Shown piece by piece: positions 24,971 to 35,100 of a stretch of 50,648 nucleotides of DNA; position 1 is the first letter of the stretch, and every line of letters begins with the position of its first letter. A model generated the notes under the pieces. It saw only the letters and a list, made by a program, of their open reading frames with translations, searched no databases and was not told where the DNA came from. The translations under genes and the position numbers were made by a program. This DNA comes from Gemmatimonadota bacterium (GTDB taxonomy: Bacteria > Gemmatimonadota > Gemmatimonadetes > Longimicrobiales > Gaopeijiaceae): positions 1 through 50,648 of the forward strand of contig JAOTVL010000007.1 in the NCBI GenBank assembly GCA_029863525.1. The letters run 5' to 3'.

Positions 24971-25878
24971 GCGAACGAACGCTGAAGCGCCTCGTGGGCG
25001 CGCTCGTCGTACTGGTCGGCGTTTGGCTGGTGTCGATGCTCTTCTCGGGTGGGTCGGGCTCGATCTCCGCCTCCGGCGAGATGGTCGACTTTTTCGATGG
25101 GATCGACGCCACGACCCTCGAGGCCGTCCGGATGGTGCGAGGGGACAGCGCGGTCGTGTTGGAGCGCACCGGTGAAGCGTGGACCGCCAACGGGTACGTG
25201 GCGGACTCGGCCTCGGTCCAACGCCTGCTCGACGCGCTGCCGCGGCTCGTGGTCGGAGACCTCGCCGCGACCAACCCCCAGAACCACGCCCGCATGGGCG
25301 TCTCGACGGACAGTGCCGTGGCCGTCGAGCTCGTCACCGGCGCCGGCAGTCGAACCGTGCTCGTCGGCGATGCCGGGCGGCGGTTCGGCACGGCCTACGT
25401 ACGTCTGCCGGGTGCCGACGAAGTCTACCTGCTCGACGGAGACCTGCGCGCCGAGGTCCGGCGGCCGCTCGACCAGTGGCGCAACCGAACCATGGTGGCC
25501 ATCGACACCGCCTTGGTCGTGCGCGTGGAGATCGAAAAGGAGGGCGACGCGTACGCGCTCGTGCGATCCGACAGCACGTGGACCTTCGAGAACGGGGATT
25601 CCGTCCAAACGAACGCCGTCCGGGGCATTCTCTCCGAACTGTCGCGGCTGGTGGCGTCCGGCTTCACCGAGCCCAGTGACTCGATCTCGGGTTTGGAGCG
25701 CTCCTCGACGACGCGGGCGTTCGGGGCGGGGGGACAGCAGTTGGCCGAGATCACGATCGGCGCGGGCTCCGGCGACCGCTGGGCCCGCTCGTCTGGAGAC
25801 GACACCGTGTACCGGGTCTCTTCGTTCCGCGCCGATCGCGTGGCACCGTCCCGCGAGGACGTCGAGACCGAGTCTTAG
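24967..25878 (+). CDS. DUF4340 protein, membrane-anchored, third subunit of the Gld-like transporter
   Basis: A protein of 303 residues from the GTG at 24967 (GTGA overlap). One N-terminal transmembrane helix (LVGALVVLVGVWLVSMLF) is followed by a large extracytoplasmic beta-rich part with DUF4340-type repeats (VVLERTGEAWTANGYVADSA, YALVRSDSTWTFENGDSV). DUF4340 proteins commonly follow GldG homologues, so it is probably an accessory subunit. Its stop overlaps the convergent nitrilase gene by 4 bases. Confidence 0.85.
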   Translation: MSERTLKRLVGALVVLVGVWLVSMLFSGGSGSISASGEMVDFFDGIDATTLEAVRMVRGDSAVVLERTGEAWTANGYVADSASVQRLLDALPRLVVGDLAATNPQNHARMGVSTDSAVAVELVTGAGSRTVLVGDAGRRFGTAYVRLPGADEVYLLDGDLRAEVRRPLDQWRNRTMVAIDTALVVRVEIEKEGDAYALVRSDSTWTFENGDSVQTNAVRGILSELSRLVASGFTEPSDSISGLERSSTTRAFGAGGQQLAEITIGAGSGDRWARSSGDDTVYRVSSFRADRVAPSREDVETES

Positions 25879-26744
25879 ACGCGTTCCTGGGCGTCGTCGG
25901 CCACCGCCGACCACGACCGGGCGTAGAGGTCGGGGAATCGGCCGAGGTAACCCGGGTATTCCGCGCGTGCCGAGATCACGGAAGAGCGGTCGAGCGTGAC
26001 CGTATGGAGGGGATCGGTCGTCTCGGCGATCACGTCGCCGGACGGCGAGATCACGACCGACGGCCCCCCGATGGAGGCTCCGTGCTCGGGGCGCGGGCGG
26101 TTCGCGGACACGACCCAGCAGCCACTGGTGATCGCGTTGGCGCGCAGGACCAACCGCCAGCGGTCGTAGGTCTCGGGTGGGGTCGCCCGGGGCGCGCACA
26201 CGACCTCTGCATGGCGGGCGGCGAGCAACTGGAAGCCATGCGGCCGGTTTACGTCCGAGCAGATTTGGAGCCCCACCCGGAGAGGGAGTCCGTCCACGAC
26301 CGGGGGCGCTTCGTCACCGCGCTCGTAGTGGCTGGTCTCCCAATAGCCCTCTTCTTCCGGAAGATGGACCTTCCGGTATCGGGCGACGCACGCACCGTCC
26401 GGGTGGTACACGAGGGCGGTGTTGTGTCGAGCACCCGTCCGCGGATCTCGGACGATCGCACCCCCGACCAGCGCGACACCGGCGCGCCGCGCCGCGTCCG
26501 CCATGACTCGTTGACGCGGGCCGTCGGGTGGCTCGGCGTCCTCGTCGCGAGGAGTCTTCGAGTGTGGCGCCCACCCGTTCAGAGGAAGCTCGGGCAAGAC
26601 CACCAGCTCGGCGCCGTCGTTCCTCGCGTCCCCGAGGCATCGGTCCAATCGCTCGGCGCCGTCGACTCCGAAAAAGACCTCGGTCACGACAGCGACGCGC
26701 ATTCCCGCTTCGCTCGCGGGACCGTCCGAGGTGGTTTGACTCAC
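25875..26744 (-). CDS. Carbon-nitrogen hydrolase (nitrilase superfamily)
   Basis: A protein of 289 residues from the GTG at 26744, 4 bases after the ALDH gene ends. The Glu-Lys-Cys triad is intact: Glu52 (LPELPLNGW), Lys125 (YRKVHLPEEEG) and Cys162 (QICSDVNRP). Such enzymes hydrolyse amides, N-carbamoyl compounds or omega-amidated acids; the exact substrate cannot be read. Pairing with an ALDH7 enzyme suggests a joint role in amino-acid breakdown. A start at the ATG 14 codons inward is possible. Confidence 0.9.
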   Translation of the reverse strand: MSQTTSDGPASEAGMRVAVVTEVFFGVDGAERLDRCLGDARNDGAELVVLPELPLNGWAPHSKTPRDEDAEPPDGPRQRVMADAARRAGVALVGGAIVRDPRTGARHNTALVYHPDGACVARYRKVHLPEEEGYWETSHYERGDEAPPVVDGLPLRVGLQICSDVNRPHGFQLLAARHAEVVCAPRATPPETYDRWRLVLRANAITSGCWVVSANRPRPEHGASIGGPSVVISPSGDVIAETTDPLHTVTLDRSSVISARAEYPGYLGRFPDLYARSWSAVADDAQERV

Positions 26745-26748
26745 CGTC

Positions 26749-28308
26749 TCAGCCGAATGAAATGCCCTGAGCCAACGGCAGCTCGGTGCTCCAGTTTACG
26801 GTGTTGGTTTGGCGGCGCATGTACGCTTTCCAAGCGTCCGACCCGGACTCACGACCACCCCCGGTTTCCTTTTCCCCGCCGAACGCCCCACCGATTTCGG
26901 CACCGGACGTGCCGATGTTCACGTTCGCGATCCCGCAGTCGCTCCCTCGGTGCGAGAGGAAGTACTCGGCCTCCCGGAAGTTGTCGGTGAAGATCGCGGA
27001 CGAGAGGCCCTGCGGCACGTCGTTGTGGATCGCGAGCGCCTCGTCCATTTCGGCGATCGCCTCCGAGGGGGACGCGTCAGCGCTCCCGTATTCCAGGATG
27101 TACAAGATCGGCGCGAACGTCTCGTCCTGGACGATCTCGAAGTGGTTCTCCGCCGAAGCGATGCACGGGGTCACGTACAGGCCACCCGGATGGTCGTCGC
27201 CACTCAGGATCTCCCCTCCGTAGAGGATGGACCCGCCGGCCTCGACGACTTTCCTCTTGGCACGGACCAGGGCGTCGACCGCGTCCTTGTTGAGGACGGG
27301 ACCCATGAGGGTGTCATCGTCGAGCGGATTGCCGATGCGGACGCCCTCGTAAGCCTTCACGAGGCGGCGAACGAGCTCGTCGCGGATCGAGCGGTGCGCG
27401 ATGATCCGCCGGGTGCTCGTGCACCGCTGCCCCGCGGTCCCGACGGAGCCGAAGACGATCGCCGGAAGCGCGAGGTCGAGGCTCGCGTTGGGGGTCACGA
27501 TGATCGCGTTGTTGCCTCCTAGCTCGAGGATCGAGCGGCCCAATCGCTTCCCCACCACTTCGCCGACGCGGCGGCCCATCCGGCACGAGCCGGTGGCCGA
27601 GACGAGCGGAATCCGGTCGTCGTGGAGGAGTCGGTCACCGACCGTCGCTCCCTGGCCCACCGCGAGGGAGAAGATCGCCGGGTCGACGTCGTTCTCCTGG
27701 CAGACCGCCTCGGCGATCTTCGTGACGGCGACGGCGGTGAGGGGGGTCCGTTCCGAAGGCTTCCAGAGCGTCGCGTCTCCGCAGACCGCGGCGAGCGCGG
27801 CGTTCCAGCTCCACACGGCCACCGGGAAGTTGAACGCGCTGATGACGCCGACGACGCCGAGCGGATGCCACTGCTCCCGCATGTGATGGTCGGGGCGCTC
27901 GCTCGCGAGCGTGAGCCCGTAGAGCTGACGAGACAGGCCGGTGGCGAAGTCGCAGATGTCGATCATCTCCTGGACTTCGCCTTCGCCCTCCGCTCGGATC
28001 TTGCCCATCTCGAGCGTCACGAGCGCGCCGAGCTCCGCCTTCTTTTCCCGGAGGCGATTGCCGAGTTGCCGCACGACCTCTCCGCGCTTCGGGGCCGGGA
28101 CCTTCCGCCACTCGTCGAATGCGCTCCGGGCGCGATCGACGATATCGTCGTACTCCTCCAGCGTGACCTCTCGAACGCTGGCCAGCCGGCTGCCGTCGAT
28201 GGGCGTGTGCACGTCGATGGTGGGACCGGAGCCGACCCACGTGCCGGCGAAGCCGCCGGGGTTCTCGTCTTCGAGGTCGAGCGCGCGGAGGATCTGATCG
28301 GTCGTCAT
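26749..28308 (-). CDS. Aldehyde dehydrogenase, ALDH7 group (alpha-aminoadipate semialdehyde dehydrogenase-like)
   Basis: A protein of 519 residues. The catalytic Cys296 lies in GTAGQRCTSTRR and the general base Glu262 in ILELGGNNAII; the NAD site is SATGSCRMGRRVGE. GVVGVISAFNFPVAVWSWNA and GIANVNIGTSGAEIGGAFGG place it in the ALDH7 group (AmaB, Pcd, antiquitin), which oxidises alpha-aminoadipate semialdehyde in lysine breakdown. It is the first gene of a two-gene minus-strand unit with the nitrilase. Confidence 0.9.
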   Translation of the reverse strand: MTTDQILRALDLEDENPGGFAGTWVGSGPTIDVHTPIDGSRLASVREVTLEEYDDIVDRARSAFDEWRKVPAPKRGEVVRQLGNRLREKKAELGALVTLEMGKIRAEGEGEVQEMIDICDFATGLSRQLYGLTLASERPDHHMREQWHPLGVVGVISAFNFPVAVWSWNAALAAVCGDATLWKPSERTPLTAVAVTKIAEAVCQENDVDPAIFSLAVGQGATVGDRLLHDDRIPLVSATGSCRMGRRVGEVVGKRLGRSILELGGNNAIIVTPNASLDLALPAIVFGSVGTAGQRCTSTRRIIAHRSIRDELVRRLVKAYEGVRIGNPLDDDTLMGPVLNKDAVDALVRAKRKVVEAGGSILYGGEILSGDDHPGGLYVTPCIASAENHFEIVQDETFAPILYILEYGSADASPSEAIAEMDEALAIHNDVPQGLSSAIFTDNFREAEYFLSHRGSDCGIANVNIGTSGAEIGGAFGGEKETGGGRESGSDAWKAYMRRQTNTVNWSTELPLAQGISFG

Positions 28309-28419
28309 GGACGGGGTCGGGTCGTGGTTTCGATGTCGGCTGGCGTGTCGGCCACCGGAGGTAGGGCCAAGCCTTTTAGTTTCTATGGACGCCGCCGGGA
28401 ATGGAAGAGAGGCTGGGAC

Positions 28420-28923
28420 TCAGGCGAAGATCTCTGCGATGACCCGCGCTCGGTAGCGGAAGATCCTGTGGAGCTGCCTCCAAACGACGGGGAGCGCGAC
28501 CTCACCGAGTGGCCACACGGGGAGCCGATACCGGACCACGTCCGTCATGAGTGTGGCGCCGCCGTCCTCCTCGAAGTCATGCCGGTGGATCCAGGTGTGG
28601 TAGGGGCCACCCACCTGCTCGTCGACAAAGGAGCCGGGAGGATCCCACGCGATGATCTCGGTACGCCAACCGAAGCCGATGCCGAACAGCCGGAGACGGT
28701 AGTCGATGAGTGTTCGGGCCCTCATGACGATCGGGGGCGGTGTCACGATCTCGAAGTGGAGCTCAGGCGGCGTGATCCGCCCGAGGTTCTCTGCGGAGGC
28801 GAAGAACGGGAACACCTCTGTGCGCGGAGCTTCGATTCGCTGTCGCGCCCGCAGCACGTGGATGCCACCGGGTGCGCTCCGCCACTTCGGCTCGATCGTC
28901 GCCGAGAAGTCGGGCGCGCTCAT
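28420..28923 (-). CDS. SRPBCC-family protein
   Basis: A protein of 167 residues. After a short N-terminal region comes IHVLRARQRIEAPRTEVFPF, then FASAENLGRITPPELHFEIV, FVDEQVGGPYHTWIHRHDFE and DVVRYRLPVWPLGEVALP, the pattern of the SRPBCC/polyketide-cyclase-like ligand-binding fold (COG4276-type). It probably binds a small hydrophobic molecule; its role is unknown. It is transcribed away from the PadR-ADOP module and shares the 215-base intergenic region that carries the PadR-type operators. Confidence 0.85.
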   Translation of the reverse strand: MSAPDFSATIEPKWRSAPGGIHVLRARQRIEAPRTEVFPFFASAENLGRITPPELHFEIVTPPPIVMRARTLIDYRLRLFGIGFGWRTEIIAWDPPGSFVDEQVGGPYHTWIHRHDFEEDGGATLMTDVVRYRLPVWPLGEVALPVVWRQLHRIFRYRARVIAEIFA

Positions 28924-29066
28924 GGTCGAAGCGCCGCTCGATCAGCCACACGCCCCACTGTTCTTCGCAATGATCGAGTCCTGCCTCGAGGATCGACGCC
29001 GTCCTCTTGAAGAAGGGTCCGGGCGGCGACGCAGGCAATTCGATTCTCTTGACGAGCGCCTCGTTC

Positions 29067-29101
29067 CTAACTTTGTTAGAACCTACTTCTAACTTTGTTA
29101 G
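29067..29101. promoter_or_regulatory. Paired palindromic operators of the first PadR module
   Basis: Two identical 13-bp palindromes, CTAACTTTGTTAG, at 29067-29079 and 29089-29101 have centres 22 bp apart (two helical turns). They lie 38-72 bases before the PadR start and would be bound by a dimer on each site. A TTGACG at 29049 is present but no clear -10 box was found. The core ACTTTGT recurs at the second module. Confidence 0.8.
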
Positions 29102-29138
29102 TACTGGCGGTGGACGCACCGCGCCGCACGAGGGAATC

Positions 29139-29465
29139 ATGGCCAGACAGGGATTGGGCGAGCTCGAGCACCAGACGATGCTGGCGCTGCTCCGCTTGAA
29201 AGACGACGTCTACACCGCTCCCATCGCGGAGGAGTTGGAGCGACGCACGGGGCGGCGCACCACGACCGCCGCGGTCTACATCGTGCTTCGGCGCTTGGAG
29301 GAGAAGGGCCTCGTCGAGTCGGTGCTCCAAGACCCCGGCGCGGAGGGCGGGCGGGATCGGCGCTACTTCGAGGTCACGGACTTGGGCCTTCAGCAGCTCA
29401 GGCAAGCGCGGGCCGCCTACACCTCGCTCTGGGAAGGACTCGACACCGTGCTGGCCAAAGGCTGA
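29139..29465 (+). CDS. PadR-family transcriptional regulator
   Basis: A protein of 108 residues from the ATG at 29139, preceded by AGGGAA. It has the PadR winged helix: LGELEHQTMLALLRLKDDVY, IAEELERRTGRRTTTAAVYI, LRRLEEKGLVESV and the C-terminal RRYFEVTDLGLQQLRQAR helix for dimer formation. PadR proteins of this group repress the adjacent permease gene. The stop overlaps the permease ATG (TGATG), so the two are coupled, and two operators lie just upstream, implying autoregulation. Confidence 0.93.
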   Translation: MARQGLGELEHQTMLALLRLKDDVYTAPIAEELERRTGRRTTTAAVYIVLRRLEEKGLVESVLQDPGAEGGRDRRYFEVTDLGLQQLRQARAAYTSLWEGLDTVLAKG

Positions 29466-32116
29466 TGACGCCACGGCACCACCCACCGCCCACGTGGCGC
29501 TGGATTCTGTCTCGTGCGATTCCGCGGCGCGATCGGGCGACCCTGCTCGCGGAGCTGGACGAGATGTTCGCTCGACGCGTGACCCGGGAGGGGGAGCCCG
29601 CGGCGAGGCGCTGGTATCGGGAAGAAGTCATGGCCTTCGTGGTGCATACCCCGGGCCTTGGCGCGAGCGGAGTGAAACGAGACTACGGAGGCGGGGCGAT
29701 GGAGGGCTTGAGGCAGGTAGGCACGATCGTGAAGGGACTCAGGCGGGCACCCGGGTTCACCGCCCTCGCCGTCTTCACCCTCGCTTTGGGCATCGGCGCG
29801 AACGCGCTCATCTTCGCGATCGCGGATCGGGCGGTCTTCCGGCCGCTACCGTTCCCGGAGCCGGATCGGTTGGTATCGGTTCTGGACGGGTGGACCACCG
29901 CGCCCGGTTCGCTGGAGATCCTGCAGGACGAGCTGCGTGGCGTCGAGACCATCGGGGGCGCCATCGACGCCCTCGGCATGACGTACGAGCCGATCGACGG
30001 TCCGGCTCAGAGAGTCTCCGTGGCTCAGGTTACCCCCGAGTACTTCACGGCGCTCGGCGCGGCCCCGCGCGTCGGTCGCCTGTTCCAGGTCGAGGAGTCG
30101 GAGCCGGGGCTCGGAGACGTGGTCGTCCTCAGCTCGGACTTCTTCACGTCGAACTTCGGAGCCGATCCATCCATCATCGGTTCATCGCTCACGCTGGAGG
30201 GCACCAACCGTCGGATCGTCGGCGTGCTGCCGGAAGACTTCGCGTTCCCGTCGAGCCGGAACGACTTGTGGATACCGCTGACGATGGACTCCTCACCCGC
30301 GAACGTGGGATATCACTGGGGCATGGGGATCGTGGCTTTGGTTGCACGCTTGGAGGCGGGTGCGACGCCCGAGACGGTTCGGCAGGACGTGTTGCGGGCT
30401 CAGGCGGCGGTCCGGGTGGCCAACCCTTTATGGACGCCGGCGCCGGACTTCTGGGACGAGGCACGCGTGTCGGCGCTGCAGGAGTCGAGGAGCCGCTGGG
30501 CGCGAACGCCGGTCCTGTTGCTATTGGGGGCGCTCGCCGTGGTTCTCTTGGTGGTGTGTGCCAATGTCGCCAATCTGCTTCTGTCCCGAGGGTTGGCTCG
30601 GCAACGCGACCTCGCGGTGCAAACCGCTCTCGGTGCGGGACGCACCCGACTGGCCGCCAACCAACTCGTGGAGGTGGTCATCCTGACCGCTGCGGGTACC
30701 GCTGTCGGGCTCGTCTTCGCCTCCTTCGGCCTCGAGGTCCTGCGCCCCCTCCTTCCCGCGGAGGTGCCAGGCCTGGACCAAGTGGGCCTCGACATGCGCG
30801 TGATCGGCTCGACCACCGTCGTGGCGCTCCTCGTGGCGGTGGCCGCGGCGATGGTCCCTGCGATGCGCGTCGGCCGCTCGTCACCCGGTGACTTTCTCAG
30901 GGAGTCCGGTCGCGGCCACAGCACGTCGCGTTCACGCCGACGCACGACCAGCGTCCTCGTAGCCGCACAAATGGCGGCGGCGGTGGTGTTGGTCACCGGT
31001 GCGGGGCTGCTTGCGCGTAGCCTCTACGAATTGAACCGCGTCGACCCGGGATTCGTATCGAACGGACGGGTCACGGCTCGACTAGACCTGCCGCCCGGGC
31101 TCGATCACGACCGTGAAGCGAGGGCCAGGTATTTCTCGGAGATCCAGGAAGCCCTCCTCGCCGATCCGGCGCTCGACGGTGTGGCTCTGGCCAGCTCCTT
31201 TCCGTTCGGACCGGAGTGGGAGAACATGGCCGTCGCGATCCCGGGCGTGACCCAGGATCCCAACAATCTGCCGGTCGTCTACCAGCGGCGGGTCACCGGG
31301 TCGTTTTTCGAAGTGGCTGGGATCGCAGTCCTCGCGGGTCGCACGTTCGACGACTCCGACCGCGTCGACACACCGCCGGTGGCGGTGGTCGACGAGGCCT
31401 TCGCTCGCGCCTTCTTCGACGGAGTGGATCCGGTCGGACGGACGGTTCGCTATCCGTGGCGGGGCGCCGGCGACATTCAGATCGTGGGCGTCGTGGCGTC
31501 GACGCGAGACGAGGAGCTCTCCTCCGACCCCTCACCCACCGTGTGGATGCCACTGTCGCAGCTCGCGGGAGGTATGGTCGATCACGCGCTCGTGGTTGCC
31601 TCGGCCCCCGTAGCGGAGGCGGGGCTCGCCGCCATTCAGTCTCGAGCCCGCGCGTTCGACGATCGCATGGCCGTGAGTGAGCTGGCCACGTACCCGGAGC
31701 TGCTCCGAGACTCGCTGGCCCTGCCACGTCTCCTGACGATGCTGCTTCTCCTGTTCGCCGGAAGCACGCTGCTGCTCGGATGCGTGGGCGTGTACGGCGT
31801 GGCCTCCTTCTCGGCGCGTGAGCGCGTCCGAGAAATCGGCGTGCGGATGACGCTCGGTGCGCACCCATCGGAGATCCGGGGCCGGTTCCTTCGAGAGGGG
31901 CTCTGGCTCGCGGTCCCCGGTGGAGTCATCGGTTTGATCGTGGCGACCTTGTCGGGCCGCGTCCTGAGCGGCTTCCTCTATCAGGTCTCTCCAATCGACC
32001 CGGTGACCTTCGTCGCGGCCCCGGTCATTCTCGTGGCTGCCGCGCTTGCGGCGGTGTACGTGCCGGCCAGCAGGGCCACGCGTGTCGATCCCGCGACCGT
32101 ACTGAGGGAGGGGTAA
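29465..32116 (+). CDS. ADOP-family (MacB/FtsX-type) permease
   Basis: A protein of 883 residues. A short N-terminal domain (about 1-75) precedes a transmembrane helix at GFTALAVFTLALGIGANA, the first MacB-type periplasmic domain, a central helix cluster (PVLLLLGALAVVLLVVCANV), a second periplasmic domain and a final helix cluster ending SRATRVDPATVLREG. This is the duplicated orphan permease layout common in Acidobacteriota and Gemmatimonadota, without its own ATPase. Export or mechanotransmission is inferred. Confidence 0.9.
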   Translation: MTPRHHPPPTWRWILSRAIPRRDRATLLAELDEMFARRVTREGEPAARRWYREEVMAFVVHTPGLGASGVKRDYGGGAMEGLRQVGTIVKGLRRAPGFTALAVFTLALGIGANALIFAIADRAVFRPLPFPEPDRLVSVLDGWTTAPGSLEILQDELRGVETIGGAIDALGMTYEPIDGPAQRVSVAQVTPEYFTALGAAPRVGRLFQVEESEPGLGDVVVLSSDFFTSNFGADPSIIGSSLTLEGTNRRIVGVLPEDFAFPSSRNDLWIPLTMDSSPANVGYHWGMGIVALVARLEAGATPETVRQDVLRAQAAVRVANPLWTPAPDFWDEARVSALQESRSRWARTPVLLLLGALAVVLLVVCANVANLLLSRGLARQRDLAVQTALGAGRTRLAANQLVEVVILTAAGTAVGLVFASFGLEVLRPLLPAEVPGLDQVGLDMRVIGSTTVVALLVAVAAAMVPAMRVGRSSPGDFLRESGRGHSTSRSRRRTTSVLVAAQMAAAVVLVTGAGLLARSLYELNRVDPGFVSNGRVTARLDLPPGLDHDREARARYFSEIQEALLADPALDGVALASSFPFGPEWENMAVAIPGVTQDPNNLPVVYQRRVTGSFFEVAGIAVLAGRTFDDSDRVDTPPVAVVDEAFARAFFDGVDPVGRTVRYPWRGAGDIQIVGVVASTRDEELSSDPSPTVWMPLSQLAGGMVDHALVVASAPVAEAGLAAIQSRARAFDDRMAVSELATYPELLRDSLALPRLLTMLLLLFAGSTLLLGCVGVYGVASFSARERVREIGVRMTLGAHPSEIRGRFLREGLWLAVPGGVIGLIVATLSGRVLSGFLYQVSPIDPVTFVAAPVILVAAALAAVYVPASRATRVDPATVLREG

Positions 32117-32135
32117 CAGAACCCCCGTCCGGCCC

Positions 32136-35100
32136 CTAGGCCTGGCCCGCCTTGTCGCGCCAGAACGCGCGTCGATCGGCCGCGCTGGTATCCACCTCCG
32201 GGATCACGGCTCGAACGATGCGTACGTTGCCTCGACCGAAGAGCTTCTGCAGCTCGTCCATCGTCTCGGCGTCAGGGGTCGCCTTGAGCGAGCGAGACTG
32301 CAGCTTGGGGGCCGGCTCGCCGTTGTCCTGACCCACCTGGACCCATACGGGTGAGGCGCCCGGGTGCCCTGCGAGCACCTTCTTGGCCTGCTCGAAGGCC
32401 GTGACCGGTACGTTCGAGTCGAGCTCCAGCTCGATCTGGATTGCCAACTCACCGCTCCCCGTCACCTCCTCGAGAAGACGTGCCGCGTCGAGGAACAACG
32501 GAGGGTCCTCCTCGTCCCGCTCCCGGCCGCTGACCTTCCCGGTGACGAGTACCACCGCGTCCTGCTGCAGGACCTCCTTGTACGTCTGCCATGTCTCACG
32601 AAACGCCAGCACGGTCGCGGTACCGTTGAAGTCTTCGACGGTGATCTTTCCCCACTCGGAGTTGTCGCGCCGGGAGATCTGCCGGGCTACGGAGGTGACG
32701 ACGCAGGGGAGGTCGACCGATTGGCCCGGCCGGTCGGCCAGAGTCAGCGACGAGACGGGTTCGAAGGCCCGTACGACCTCCCTGTAACGATCCAGCGGGT
32801 GGCCGGAAATGAAGAAGCCGAGCGCGGCTTTCTCGCGGGCGAGTCGATCCGGCTCCGACCATTCCCGGACGTTCGGCAGAGAGGGGGCGGTCCGGGGGAG
32901 CAACGAAGCGTCGCCGAAGAGCGAAGCCTGCCCGGACTCGATCTCGGCCTGCCGCGCCTGGACCTCGCCGTAGGCCGTGTCGAGGCCGGCGAGGAGCTGC
33001 GAGCGATGTCCGAAGGCGTCGAGCGCCCCGGCCGCGATCAACGCCTCACAGGCGCGCTTGTTCAGCGCCCGGATGTCGATTCTCTCCAGGAAGTCGAACA
33101 GCGAGGTGAAGCGCCCGCTCTCCCGGGCCGCGAGAACCGACTGTACCGCACCGTGCCCGACGCCCTTCACCGCCCCGAGCCCGAACCGGATCTTGCCCTT
33201 CGCGGTCACGGTGAACTTCCATCCCGACTCGTTCACGTCCGGCGGTAGGACCTCGAGGCTGTCGTCGAGCTTCGGCACATAGCGGGGCAGGTCCCGGCAC
33301 GCACCGATGTATTTGACCACGCTGTCGGTGTTGTCGAGCACCGACGAGAGCAGCGCCGCCATGAACTCGGCAGGGTAATGCACCTTGAGCCACGCCGTGT
33401 GGTACGAGATCAGGGAGTACGCGGCCGAGTGGCTCAAATTGAAGCCGTAGCGGCCGAACGTCTCGATCTGCTCGGCGAGGTCCTCAGCGACTTTCTGGTC
33501 GACGCCACGATCCAGCGCGCGACTCACGAACCTGCCTAGCTCCTTGCGTATGAGCTTCGCGTCCTTCTTCCCGACCGCCTTACGGAGCACGTCGGCTTCC
33601 CCGAGCGTGAACCCGGCGAGCTCCGACGCGATGCGCATGACCTGCTCCTGATACACGATCACGCCGTACGTCGGCGCCAGCACGCCCTCGAGGTCCGGGT
33701 GCGGGTACGAGACCGCCTGCCGACCCACTTTTCGCTCGATGTAGACGTCCGTCATGCCCGAATCGAGCGGCCCCGGTCGGATCAACGCGTTCGTCGCGAC
33801 GAGGTCCATGAAGCGGTCGCACCGCATGGCCCTGAGCTTGTCGTTCGCGAGGTTCGACTCGAATTGGAAGATGCCCGCAGTCCCACCCCGGGCCATCATC
33901 TTGAAGACGGCCGGGTCGTCGAGGGGAACGTCGTCGATGGAGGCGTACGCCTCTTCGGTGTCCGGGTTCGACAACGAGCCGTACCGTTCCCGGACCATGG
34001 CGACCGCGTCGTGGATGACGGTCAGAGTCTTCAGGCCGAGGAAGTCCATCTTCAACATGCCCGCGTCTTCGAGCGCGTTCATGTCGTATTGCGTGACGAC
34101 CATCGCGTCGTCGCCGTTCCCGTTCTTTCCGGTTTGGACGCTGACCGGCACGTAGTCGTCGATCGGGCCCGGTGCGATGACCACGCCCGCCGCGTGGACC
34201 GACGCGTGTCGCGAGAGCCCCTCGAGGGTGATCGAATAGTCGAAGAGCTGACGGTGCCGCTCATCCTGCTCGTAAAGCTCTTTCACTTCCTTGAGTCCGT
34301 CGACCGCTTCCTGGACGGTGAAGGCCTGACCGGGTTGGTTCGGGATCAGCTTCGCGATCTTGTCCGTCTCGGAAGGCTCGAAGCCCAAGGCTCGACCGAC
34401 GTCTCGTATGACGGCGCGGCTCTTCATCGTGCCGAAGGTGATGATCTGGCCGACCGCGTCCTTCCCGTACTTTTGGCGCGTGTACTCGATGACCTCGCCG
34501 CGCCGCTCGTAACAAAAGTCGATGTCGATGTCCGGCATCGAGATCCGCTCGGGATTCAGGAACCGCTCGAAGAGCAGGTCGAACTCGAGCGGATCGAGAT
34601 TCGTGATTCCGAGGGAATAGGCCACGAGCGATCCCGCCGCCGAGCCTCGACCCGGACCCACCGGGATGTCGTTGTCGCGCGCCCAACGGATGAAGTCCTG
34701 GGTGATCAGGAAGTAGCCTGCGTAGCCGGTCCCCTTGATGACCCCGATCTCGTAATCGAACCGCTCGCGAACCTCGGGCGGGAGCGGGTCGCCGTAACGC
34801 TCTTTGGCTCCCTCGAGCGCGAGGAACTCCAGGTAGTCGTTCTCGTCCGAGTGCTCGGCAGGAAGCGGAAACTCCGGGAGGAAGTACTTCTTTTCGAAGA
34901 CGAGGTCGACGGAATCCGCGATGGCGAGCGTGTTCTCCACCACGTCAGGTCGCTCGGGAAAGCGTGACGCCATCTCCTGTGCGCTCTTGAAGTACAGGCC
35001 CTCGTCGTACTTCATGCGGTTGGGATCGTCGCGGTCCTTTCCGAGGCCGATGCACAGGAGGATGTCGTGCGCCTCGTGATCCTCCGGCTGGAGGAAGTGA

